A stretch of 40,604 nucleotides of DNA from contig JAFGQS010000123.1 of assembly GCA_016935565.1 (NCBI GenBank), positions 1 to 40,604 on the forward strand. The letters are read 5' to 3'. This DNA comes from Deltaproteobacteria bacterium. Lineage in GTDB: Bacteria; Desulfobacterota; Syntrophia; Syntrophales; UBA6807. The notes under the pieces were generated by a model. It was not told where the DNA came from. It did not search any database and was given only the letters and a program-made list of their open reading frames with translations. The translations under genes and the position numbers were made by a program. Positions 33,669-40,604 of this stretch are shown one piece after another. The first letter of the stretch is position 1; each line of letters begins with the position of its first letter.

Positions 33669-34889
33669 ATGAAGAAGCCCCTTTTGAGAAGGGATATTCA
33701 ACTTATTTCAACGGCCATTGAAGGACAGAAGGTAATTTTATTCATGGATCCGCTCCGCCTGGTTCAGAATAGTTTTGCCGTCGATATATCGCTGCTCCCT
33801 CTCTTCGAAGCTCTCAACGGACAGAATGACCTGAGAGACATTCAGATGGAAATGATGCGTCAGCAAGGGGGACGTCTGGTTTCTCTTTCCGAAATAGAAG
33901 CGTTTATGGAACAATTGGACAATATTTTTCTCCTCGAAAGCGATCTGTTCTACGAGAAAGTAGAATCGGTATATGGAGAATTCAGTCGATTAGAGAATCG
34001 ACCTCCCTCACACGCAGGCAGTGCATATGAGGCCGATCCTGTAAAACTCAGCCGTTTCATCGATGCTATTGAACAAAATCTTCCACGGAACGATTCGGAT
34101 TATATCCATCGGCACATCACCGGCGTTGTGGCCCCTCATATAGACATCATGGTGGGAAGCACGACCTATATTGATCTCTATCGTCATGTAAAAGGGAAAA
34201 ATTATAAACTCGTTGTAATTCTCGGCATCGATCACCAACGGAATGACGGTCTTTACTCGGTATCGGAAAAAAATTTTATAACTCCTTTCGGGACAATCAA
34301 GACTGACAGAGATTTCATTTCTCAACTCAAAAAAAGGGTGCCGCAGGGAACCCTGTCATCAAACGATTTCGGTCACAGAACAGAACACTCTATCGAATTT
34401 CAAACAATCTTTCTTCATTATTACCTCGAAGAACCATTTTGTATCGTACCCATCCTCTGCGGAGGTATTCATGAGTTTATTTATCAGGGAAAGAATATCT
34501 TTGCCGATGAGCGTTTTAACAAGATGACAGATGTCCTCTCAGATTTGATTCAGATGGGAGGAAACAATGCGTTGATTGTTTCGGGAGTCGATTTCTCCCA
34601 TATAGGATTCAAATTCGGGCATCACATGACAGCGGAAGCCCTTCTCCCCCAGGCTCAGTCATACGACCGGACTATCATTTCACACCTTCTCCAGGGACAA
34701 CCGGACAAGATCTTTGAAAGTGCCGTGGAAACCCGGGATCGTTTTAACGTTTGCGGACTCCCGTCGATCATTACATTTTCAAGGATCTTACAGGGAAGCA
34801 CGGGAAAACTCATTGCTCATGAAACGTATAACGAATCGGCAACGCAAAGTGCTGTCACCTATGCATCGATGATATTTACCGGTCAATAA
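33669..34889 (+). CDS. amrB: AmmeMemoRadiSam system protein B (Memo) with PqqD-like N-terminal extension
   Basis: A 406-residue protein. Residues about 112-406 are a Memo domain (extradiol-dioxygenase-like fold): AGSAYEADP, VAPHIDI (H157), ILGIDHQ (H189), the TPFG strand, EHSIEFQ (H240), SGVDFSHIG (H311) and CGLPS (C362), so the putative metal/active-site residues are kept. Residues 1-100 form an added domain with a PqqD-like pattern: strands around LRRDIQLISTAIEGQKVILFMDP, then ALNGQNDLRDIQMEMM and SEIEAFMEQLDNIFLLESDLFYE. The start is ATG 33669 or 33660; the longer frame to 33525 looks non-coding. The partner AMMECR1 protein is not in the window. Function of the family is unsettled. Confidence 0.85.
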   Translation: MKKPLLRRDIQLISTAIEGQKVILFMDPLRLVQNSFAVDISLLPLFEALNGQNDLRDIQMEMMRQQGGRLVSLSEIEAFMEQLDNIFLLESDLFYEKVESVYGEFSRLENRPPSHAGSAYEADPVKLSRFIDAIEQNLPRNDSDYIHRHITGVVAPHIDIMVGSTTYIDLYRHVKGKNYKLVVILGIDHQRNDGLYSVSEKNFITPFGTIKTDRDFISQLKKRVPQGTLSSNDFGHRTEHSIEFQTIFLHYYLEEPFCIVPILCGGIHEFIYQGKNIFADERFNKMTDVLSDLIQMGGNNALIVSGVDFSHIGFKFGHHMTAEALLPQAQSYDRTIISHLLQGQPDKIFESAVETRDRFNVCGLPSIITFSRILQGSTGKLIAHETYNESATQSAVTYASMIFTGQ

Positions 34890-34975
34890 TTTATCGGTAA
34901 TGCACGGATTTTTTGCTTGACAATAGGCGAAGGGATGAAGAACTCTTTTTTGAAAAAACACCATAGTCTTTTATT

Positions 34976-35004
34976 TTGACCGTTATTGTCTTTTTTAGTA
35001 TGAT
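34976..35004 (+). promoter_or_regulatory. promoter of the TAXI TRAP operon
   Basis: TTGACC (34976-34981), a 17-bp spacer and TATGAT (34999-35004). The predicted 5' leader is then about 200 nt long and contains the elements at 35125-35196. A second TTGACA at 35010-35015 has no matching -10. Confidence 0.55.
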
Positions 35005-35124
35005 TCTTTTTGACAGACATTCGATTTGATCTCTTTCTGCTATCGTTATGAGGCAACCTCAGTAATTTCTGCCTGTAAAAACATCATCAAACGATTCCAT
35101 TTTTAGTAACAATCAATATTACGG

Positions 35125-35196
35125 AAAGGAGGTGTTAAGAAAAGATAAGGGGTGGCGTTTATGGTTGACATAAACTGTATACATAACAAGACGTAA
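35125..35196 (+). promoter_or_regulatory. leader with orphan Shine-Dalgarno and 11-aa mini-ORF
   Basis: AAAGGAGGTG (35125-35134) again has no start codon at normal distance. The mini-ORF at 35161 (MVDINCIHNKT, own site AAGGGG) stops at 35194-35196, overlapping the true ribosome binding site AAAAGGAGGT (35195-35204) of the binding-protein gene. Layout and spacing copy those at 848-931. Coupled translation or ribosome standby is a possible role. Confidence 0.4.
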
Positions 35197-35208
35197 AAGG
35201 AGGTTAAA

Positions 35209-36168
35209 ATGAAACGTTCATTGTATGTACTTCTCGTAATTTGCCTGGCCATCACCTTAGTCTTTGCGGGTCAGGCCATAGCAAAGAAAAAGATCTTTTT
35301 AACTCTGGGGTCAGGCAGTCCGGGCGGTGTTTATTATCCTCTCGGGGGTGGAATGGCAGTAGTTATTGAGAAAACCGTTGAAGATGTCAGGTGCGCCTCC
35401 GAGTCAACCGGTGCGTCCGTTGAAAACAGTCGCCTCGTCGGTCTCGGAGAAACCGACATGGGAATGGTCATGGGAAGCGTTGCCTACAAGGCAACGAAAG
35501 GCTTAGATCCTTTTGACAAGAAGTATAATCTCGTGGCTCTCTTTCAGATGTATCCCGCTCCTGAACATATCGTCACCACCAAGCAATCGGGAATTAAATC
35601 TCTTGCCGACTTAAAGGGAAAAAAGGTTTCCATCGATGTTCCCGGCAGTGGCTGCTCGACTCAGGCTATGGCTATTCTGAGTGAGTATGGATATGATCTT
35701 GAAAAAGATTTAACCCTTGCCAATCTCTCCCAGACGGAATCGGTACAGGCCTTGAAGGACGGCGTTGTCGATGCCTGTTTCTTCAACTTTGCCTATCCCG
35801 CCTCCGCTGTTATGGATCTGGCCGCCACACGAGACATCGTTATGGTACCTCTTGAGGAAGCATTTGTTGACAAACTCGTCAAGAAATACCCCTATTATCT
35901 CAAGCTCGTCATACCAGCCGGGACGTACAGTGACGTTGATTACGACGTTCTCTGTCTTGGTGACTCGAATGTCATGGTGGCAAACAAGAAAATGAAGAAA
36001 GACATTGCATACAAGATAACAAAGGCCATTTATGAAAATGTTTCCACCGGCAAATATGCTCTCACAAATATCCACCCCATTGCAGCACAGTTAACACCGG
36101 CGAATGCGGTCAACAGTCCGATTCCGCTCCATCCTGGTTCAATGAAGTATTTTAAAGAACTAAAATAA
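35209..36168 (+). CDS. TAXI family TRAP transporter substrate-binding protein
   Basis: A 319-residue periplasmic receptor. Residues 1-25 are a signal peptide (MKRSLY to GQAIA). The mature start KKKIFLTLGSGSPGGVYYPLGGGMAVVIE is the TAXI signature, followed by ASTGASVEN-like STGASVENSRLVGLGETDMGMV, SLADLKGKKVSIDVPGSGCSTQAMAIL and ALKDGVVDACFFNFAYPASAV. TAXI receptors bind glutamate, 2-oxoglutarate or other acids and hand them to a fused TRAP permease. The strongest ribosome binding site of the window lies at 35195-35204. First gene of an operon with DUF1850, permease and acyl-CoA synthetase. Confidence 0.95.
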   Translation: MKRSLYVLLVICLAITLVFAGQAIAKKKIFLTLGSGSPGGVYYPLGGGMAVVIEKTVEDVRCASESTGASVENSRLVGLGETDMGMVMGSVAYKATKGLDPFDKKYNLVALFQMYPAPEHIVTTKQSGIKSLADLKGKKVSIDVPGSGCSTQAMAILSEYGYDLEKDLTLANLSQTESVQALKDGVVDACFFNFAYPASAVMDLAATRDIVMVPLEEAFVDKLVKKYPYYLKLVIPAGTYSDVDYDVLCLGDSNVMVANKKMKKDIAYKITKAIYENVSTGKYALTNIHPIAAQLTPANAVNSPIPLHPGSMKYFKELK

Positions 36169-36183
36169 CAACGCTGTGAAGCG

Positions 36184-36212
36184 GCCCGGCCGGACGTCAT
36201 AGCCGGCCGGGC
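36184..36212 (+). other. GC-rich hairpin after the TAXI gene
   Basis: GCCCGGCCGG (36184-36193) pairs perfectly over ten bp with CCGGCCGGGC (36203-36212) around ACGTCATAG. There is no T-run, so it probably acts as an mRNA stabiliser or partial attenuator between receptor and downstream genes. It ends 11 bases before the DUF1850 start. Confidence 0.7.
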
Positions 36213-36223
36213 ACTCTATTGCC

Positions 36224-36718
36224 ATGGTACTGAAGCGAGCTTCCACAACGACCATACTGATTCTTCTTTCCTTTTTCTGTTTCATGCTGTGCGGGAAGGA
36301 ACTTTTTTCAGTCGAAATAGGAACTCTTGTTCTTCAAATCGTCAAGCAACCGGAAAACACGACACTCGTCGAATTCAACATTGAAAGGGGTGATTACTTC
36401 TATCTCGATTATACACATTCATCGGACCTTACCCCCGTTCATGATATTTTTCAGATCAACGAGCAGGACGAGATTGTTCTCCTCGAGGAAGATTATTATT
36501 GGTACGGAGCCGGGTTAGAGTTTCACCCGGATGCAAATGCGCACATTTCCTATACCGATAAAAAAACAAAGGTCCTTCTATATCGAGTATTTCCGCATTT
36601 TTTACTCAGGGTCGGCAGAGTTGCCGGCCATGTGATCACCTATAAGAATCAAAGGATTTTTTTAAAGGATATCGCCAAAGGGGGAAGTTCGGTGTGGATT
36701 CGGGTAATTCGAAAATGA
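36224..36718 (+). CDS. DUF1850 domain protein of TAXI TRAP operons
   Basis: A 164-residue protein with an N-terminal hydrophobic segment (residues about 9-25, TTTILILLSFFCFMLCG), so exported or anchored. The DUF1850 pattern is seen in FYLDYTHSSDLTPVHDIFQI (Tyr-x-His-Ser), VLLEEDYYWYGAGLEF and the C-terminal GHVITYKNQRIFLKDIA. DUF1850 genes typically sit between the TAXI receptor and the fused permease, suggesting an accessory transport role. ATG 36224 has no Shine-Dalgarno and follows the GC-rich hairpin closely, so its translation may be low or depend on the upstream gene. Confidence 0.88.
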   Translation: MVLKRASTTTILILLSFFCFMLCGKELFSVEIGTLVLQIVKQPENTTLVEFNIERGDYFYLDYTHSSDLTPVHDIFQINEQDEIVLLEEDYYWYGAGLEFHPDANAHISYTDKKTKVLLYRVFPHFLLRVGRVAGHVITYKNQRIFLKDIAKGGSSVWIRVIRK

Positions 36719-36742
36719 CGTCCGGGAAAGAGGTACTTTCAC

Positions 36743-38725
36743 ATGACTAAGAGGGAAAGAACGGAAGAAGGTACAATAGACTTACAGGCGATTGATTCGG
36801 AAGCGGCACGTGCGGCACAGGAAGTTCTCGAAAAATTCGAGAGAAAAAGAGAATATTCCGGCATCCCTGGTCTCTTAATTACCATCATTGCCATTGCAAC
36901 ATCTCTCTATCATATTTTCTATGCATACGTTCACCCGTTCTTTGCCCTCGATCACCGTGCAATTCACTGGTTTTTTATGTCAATTCTCATCTTTTCCCTG
37001 TATCCGTTTTCAAAAAAGAGGTCTCCCCTCAGGAGGATGTCGGTTTTTGACTGGATCTTTCTCCTCGGTTCCGCCGGTATATGTATCTGGATTTTCATCT
37101 ACTCGACTCCCATATTGAATCGTGCCGGATCGTTTCTTACCATCGACGTAACCATGGGATCAATCCTGGTGATATTAGTTCTGGAAGCATCGAGGAGATC
37201 GACAGGACCTGCTGTACCACTGGTTGCCCTGTTTTTTATCTGTTATGCCCTGTTCGGCCCATACCTTCCCGATGCGCTGATGCACAAGGGTTACAGCATC
37301 AAGCGTATTTCCACGTATCTTGCTCTCTCTACCGATGGTATTTTCGGCGTTCCCATCGGTGTTTCCGCCAACTTCATCCTTCTCTTCATCCTGTACGGAG
37401 CCCTGTTGAGAAAAACGGGAGCGGGTCAATTCTTTACCGATGTGGCCTTCGCCCTGACAGGATGGACCCGGGGAGGGCCGGCAAAAGCCGCCGTAGCGTC
37501 CAGTACCTTTTTTGGAATGATTTCAGGGAGTTCAGTGGCAAACACGGTAACGACCGGATCCTTCACCATACCGCTGATGAAACGGACCGGATACCCTGAT
37601 TACTTTGCTGCCGGTGTCGAGGCATCCGCTTCCACGATGGGACAGATAATGCCGCCGATTATGGGCGCAGCTGCCTTCATCATGGCCGAGTTTCTGGCAA
37701 TTCCCTACTTCAAGGTCTGTGTGGCAGCGGCAATACCGGCATCACTTGCCTTTTTCTCCACGTTCATGCAGGTCCACTTCAGAGCCGTTTCTCTGGGATT
37801 GAGCGGCCTGCCACGGACTGAACTGCCGAAAATACGGGCCGCCTTTGCTGCCGGCTGGCATCATATATTTTCAATTTTTCTCCTCATCTATTTTCTCATG
37901 AGGAACTTTTCGCCGGAACGGGCTGTTTTCTGGGCCATTACCGCTACCGTTGTATCTTCATTCATCATGAGCATGATAAAAAAGGAATCACCGAAGGCTT
38001 TCGGCATATTGATTCTCGACGGCTTAAAGGAAGGTGCAATCGGTGCCGTTGAGGTTGCCGCCGCCTGTGCAGCCGCGGGTATTATCATCGGTTCTATTAC
38101 CATGACCGGATTAGGAATAAAATTTTCTTCACTGGTTGTGGATGCATCATTCGGCAAGCTTTATCTGGCACTTCCTTTCACGATGATCGCCTGCATTTTC
38201 CTTGGAATGGGTGTCCCTACAACAGCCCAGTATGTCATCATTTCATCACTTGTCGCTCCCGCTCTTGCCCAGATGGGTGTTCTTCCGATAGCGGCTCATC
38301 TTTTTATCCTCTATTTCGGTACAAGGGCCGATATTACACCCCCCGTGGCCCTCGCGGCATATGCCGGCGCAGGCATAGCCAAATCCGACCCGTGGAAGAC
38401 AGGGATCAGTGCCTTTCAGCTCGGAATCGCAGGATTCATTATTCCATTCATGTTTGTGTACGCACCTGAACTGCTCCTCATCGGGAGTATTGGAAAAATA
38501 ATCACGGCCTTTGCGACGGCAACGCTCGGGATTGTATGTCTGGCAGCCGGTGTACAGGCATGTTTCCTCGTGCCCACGAAATGGTACGAAACGATACTAC
38601 TGCTTGCCGTGGCTTTTTTGATGATAAAACCAGGGCTCATAACCGACAGCATCGGTTTTGGATTATTTGCACTCGTCTTCGGTCTCCAATGGATCAGGAG
38701 AAAACGGGTTCTTGAAGCCGCATGA
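36743..38725 (+). CDS. TRAP transporter permease, fused 4TM-12TM (TAXI type)
   Basis: A 660-residue membrane protein joining the small (DctQ-like) and large (DctM-like) permease parts. A charged cytosolic N-terminus (residues about 1-40) precedes many helices. Characteristic stretches are GGPAKAAVASSTFFGMISGSSVANTVTTGSFTIPLMKR, ASASTMGQIMPPIMGAAAFIMAE, CIFLGMGVPTTAQYVIISSLVAPAL and LFILYFGTRADITPPVALAAYAGAGIA. AGAGG precedes ATG 36743. It uses the TAXI receptor 35209 and is followed after 26 bp by the acyl-CoA synthetase. Confidence 0.96.
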   Translation: MTKRERTEEGTIDLQAIDSEAARAAQEVLEKFERKREYSGIPGLLITIIAIATSLYHIFYAYVHPFFALDHRAIHWFFMSILIFSLYPFSKKRSPLRRMSVFDWIFLLGSAGICIWIFIYSTPILNRAGSFLTIDVTMGSILVILVLEASRRSTGPAVPLVALFFICYALFGPYLPDALMHKGYSIKRISTYLALSTDGIFGVPIGVSANFILLFILYGALLRKTGAGQFFTDVAFALTGWTRGGPAKAAVASSTFFGMISGSSVANTVTTGSFTIPLMKRTGYPDYFAAGVEASASTMGQIMPPIMGAAAFIMAEFLAIPYFKVCVAAAIPASLAFFSTFMQVHFRAVSLGLSGLPRTELPKIRAAFAAGWHHIFSIFLLIYFLMRNFSPERAVFWAITATVVSSFIMSMIKKESPKAFGILILDGLKEGAIGAVEVAAACAAAGIIIGSITMTGLGIKFSSLVVDASFGKLYLALPFTMIACIFLGMGVPTTAQYVIISSLVAPALAQMGVLPIAAHLFILYFGTRADITPPVALAAYAGAGIAKSDPWKTGISAFQLGIAGFIIPFMFVYAPELLLIGSIGKIITAFATATLGIVCLAAGVQACFLVPTKWYETILLLAVAFLMIKPGLITDSIGFGLFALVFGLQWIRRKRVLEAA

Positions 38726-38751
38726 ATGAACAACAATAAGGAGATTTCGTT

Positions 38752-40604
38752 ATGGAACGATCATTGGACGGGGTATTCAACCCACAATCAATCGCTGTCA
38801 TAGGAGCTTCCGAGGTTCCCGGCAAAGCCTCTGAACGAAGGACAAGGAGCCTTATTCAAGGAGGATATGCGGGAGATATCTTTCTGATTAACCCCAAGAG
38901 ATCCGAACTCTTCGGGCGAAAGGCTTATGCAGCGATAACCGATGTCGACAGGCCCGTAGATCTGGTTATGATTGTTGTGGCACCCAAATTTGTCGCATCC
39001 GCCGTTGCCGACAGTGTAAAAATGGGGGCCAAGGGTATTATCGTTATAACCGCAGGGCTGGGAGAGACGGGTGAAGAGGGGAAAAAAATCGAAGCGGAAA
39101 TCCTGAACGAAGCGGCAAGGACGGGCGCTTATATCGTCGGCCCCAACTGCAGCGGCATGTTCAACGCCTCGGCAAATATCAATATGTTAGGCATCCCGAC
39201 CATTAACAGAGGTTCGATTTCAATTCTTGCACAGAGCGGTAATGTCATCGACTCTCTGACGCACTTCGCCAGAATGAGAGGCGGTGGTTTTAATAAAATC
39301 ATTAATGTGGGTAATGCAATCGGGGTTCAACTGCATGAGTATATCGAGTACCTGAAAGATGATCCCGACACCAAAGTCATTATGACCTATCTCGAAGGCA
39401 TCAGGGGAGGAAACGAGCTGGTCAGAGTCATCAGGGAAACCGTCAAAAAAAAACCGGTTGTTGCGCTGAAAGTCGGCAGATCGAGTGCGGGAATGAGGGC
39501 CGCGGCTTCCCATACCGGATCACTGGCGGGAGACGACATTATTCTGGATGCCGCATTCAGGCAGGCCGGAATCGTCAGGGTATCCAACGCCGATGAGCTT
39601 TATGACATGGCGCATATCTTTGCCACCTGTCCGATTCCGAGGGGAAACAGATTAGCCATATTATCGGAGGGTGGTGGTGACAACTCTATTGCCGCAGACA
39701 ATGCCGAAAAATACGATATGGACGTCCCCGTCCTCAGCACGGAAACACAGGAGAGAATAAGGCCGTTTCTCCTTGCAGGCATGCCGGCCCACAATCCCAT
39801 CGATTACGGCGGAACTGCAGAAGAAAATCCCCACATGATCACCGAATGCATCAAGGTGTGCATGGAAGATGACCATGTTGACGGCCTCCTGATCACCGGA
39901 TTCTTCGGGGGATTCTACGATATTATCGCACCTCATATTGCCGAACTGGAGGAGCAGACATCGCGGGAACTTGTCGATCTTGTACGTCAATACAGAAAAC
40001 CTCTTATCGTCAACACAAGCTATGCAAGAGATCCCATAAAATCTCTTGCCATTTTAAAAGAAGGGAGCATCCCCGTCATTGAATCTTCCGAGAGAGCTGC
40101 GCAGGCCATGAGCGCTCTGATGCACTTTTCAATGAAGCAGCAAAAAATAAGCACGATGACCATTCCAGGAAAAGAACCCCGGGAACATCCAGCTATAAAA
40201 AAACTTTTCGAAACGGTAAAGCATGAAGGAAGGGCCAATCTGCTCGAAACGGAATCGAGAGAACTCCTTCAAGAATATGACATATCCCTGCCGGATGCAG
40301 CAATTGCAGCAACTGCCGAAGCCGCCGTCATGTCGGCTAACAAGATGGGATATCCGCTGGCAATGAAGATCGTCAGCCCCGACATTATACATAAATCCGA
40401 CGCAGGTGGTATCAAACTCAGCCTGAAAGACGAAGGGGAAATTAAAACAGCCTTCGAGGAAATCGTTCACAATGCAAAGAACGTAACGACACGAGAAAGA
40501 ATTGTGGGAACCATCATTTCCCCCATGGCGGCCCCGGGGCAGGAATGCATCATCGGGATGGTTCGCGATGCACAGTTCGGTCCCGTGATCATGTTCGGCC
40601 TGGG
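38752..40604 (+). CDS. ADP-forming acyl-CoA synthetase (acetate-CoA ligase family), partial
   Basis: NDP-forming acid:CoA ligase with alpha and beta parts fused; the window ends after about 617 codons, inside the C-terminal ATP-grasp part. Residues 5-125 are the CoA-binding Rossmann domain (VFNPQSIAVIGASEVPGKASERR). About 150-290 is the succinyl-CoA-synthetase-like ligase domain with the phosphohistidine H254 in ASHTGSLAG. A further flavodoxin-like ligase domain and a linker follow. ATP-grasp begins near residue 500 (LLETESRELLQEYDISLP, AMKIVSPDIIHKSDAGGI). AAGGAGA precedes ATG 38752. Such enzymes either activate acids or make ATP from acyl-CoA; coupling to the TRAP genes points to the transported acid as substrate. 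Confidence 0.95.
   Translation, partial: MERSLDGVFNPQSIAVIGASEVPGKASERRTRSLIQGGYAGDIFLINPKRSELFGRKAYAAITDVDRPVDLVMIVVAPKFVASAVADSVKMGAKGIIVITAGLGETGEEGKKIEAEILNEAARTGAYIVGPNCSGMFNASANINMLGIPTINRGSISILAQSGNVIDSLTHFARMRGGGFNKIINVGNAIGVQLHEYIEYLKDDPDTKVIMTYLEGIRGGNELVRVIRETVKKKPVVALKVGRSSAGMRAAASHTGSLAGDDIILDAAFRQAGIVRVSNADELYDMAHIFATCPIPRGNRLAILSEGGGDNSIAADNAEKYDMDVPVLSTETQERIRPFLLAGMPAHNPIDYGGTAEENPHMITECIKVCMEDDHVDGLLITGFFGGFYDIIAPHIAELEEQTSRELVDLVRQYRKPLIVNTSYARDPIKSLAILKEGSIPVIESSERAAQAMSALMHFSMKQQKISTMTIPGKEPREHPAIKKLFETVKHEGRANLLETESRELLQEYDISLPDAAIAATAEAAVMSANKMGYPLAMKIVSPDIIHKSDAGGIKLSLKDEGEIKTAFEEIVHNAKNVTTRERIVGTIISPMAAPGQECIIGMVRDAQFGPVIMFGL

Overview
The window reads as bacterial chromosome from a Gram-negative anaerobe. 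The YidC-type insertase has a large periplasmic domain, and there are HlyD/ABC export genes, two TRAP carboxylate transporters, an ADP-forming acyl-CoA synthetase and a phenylacetate-CoA-ligase/ACT pair. This content resembles syntrophic or sulfate-reducing Desulfobacterota (for example Syntrophales). That placement is an inference from gene content; no rRNA, tRNA or CRISPR array was seen.

Layout. 1-900 is an AT-rich, largely non-coding stretch with one promoter-like site and short translated-looking scraps. 938-1849 holds two paralogous small secreted proteins. 1941-6609 (minus) is a uvrB-uvrC-mntP unit whose promoter carries a perfect 13-bp palindrome. 6790-11455 (plus) is the classical rpmH-rnpA-yidD-yidC-jag-mnmE block, here without dnaA, followed by a small Cys-rich protein. 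11980-12720 (minus) is a compact histone-deacetylase-like hydrolase flanked by degenerate heptamer arrays. 12970-17759 (minus) is a YbhGFSR-like ABC exporter with the ATPase split into two genes. 18079-19834 (plus) is a phenylacetate-CoA ligase interrupted by one in-frame TGA, plus a double-ACT protein. 19886-25837 (minus) runs from a membrane-anchored PIMT, a polytopic spermidine-synthase-like protein, a sirtuin and an NRDE/TANGO2 protein to a cupin and a Nudix hydrolase. 26441-29475 (minus) is a DctPQM TRAP system. 29659-34889 contains a second polytopic aminopropyltransferase-like protein, a Tat-signal AmmeMemoRadiSam radical SAM enzyme, a decayed EamA transporter with a 53-codon ORF on the other strand, and a Memo protein with a PqqD-like N-terminal extension. 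35209 to the window end (plus) is a TAXI-type TRAP operon (binding protein, DUF1850, fused permease) leading into an ADP-forming acyl-CoA synthetase cut by the window edge.

How the genes work together. The TAXI TRAP operon probably moves an organic acid that the adjacent acyl-CoA synthetase interconverts with its CoA thioester. The phenylacetate-CoA ligase would be a second acid-activating step if it is functional. The most unusual part is 29659-34889: an exported radical SAM enzyme of the poorly understood AmmeMemoRadiSam set, beside a membrane protein with spermidine-synthase motifs and a Memo protein with what looks like a peptide-recognition domain. This could be an envelope-associated modification system. 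A second leader-level pattern is a full-strength orphan Shine-Dalgarno plus 10-11 codon mini-ORF upstream of two unrelated secreted-protein genes (938 and 35209).
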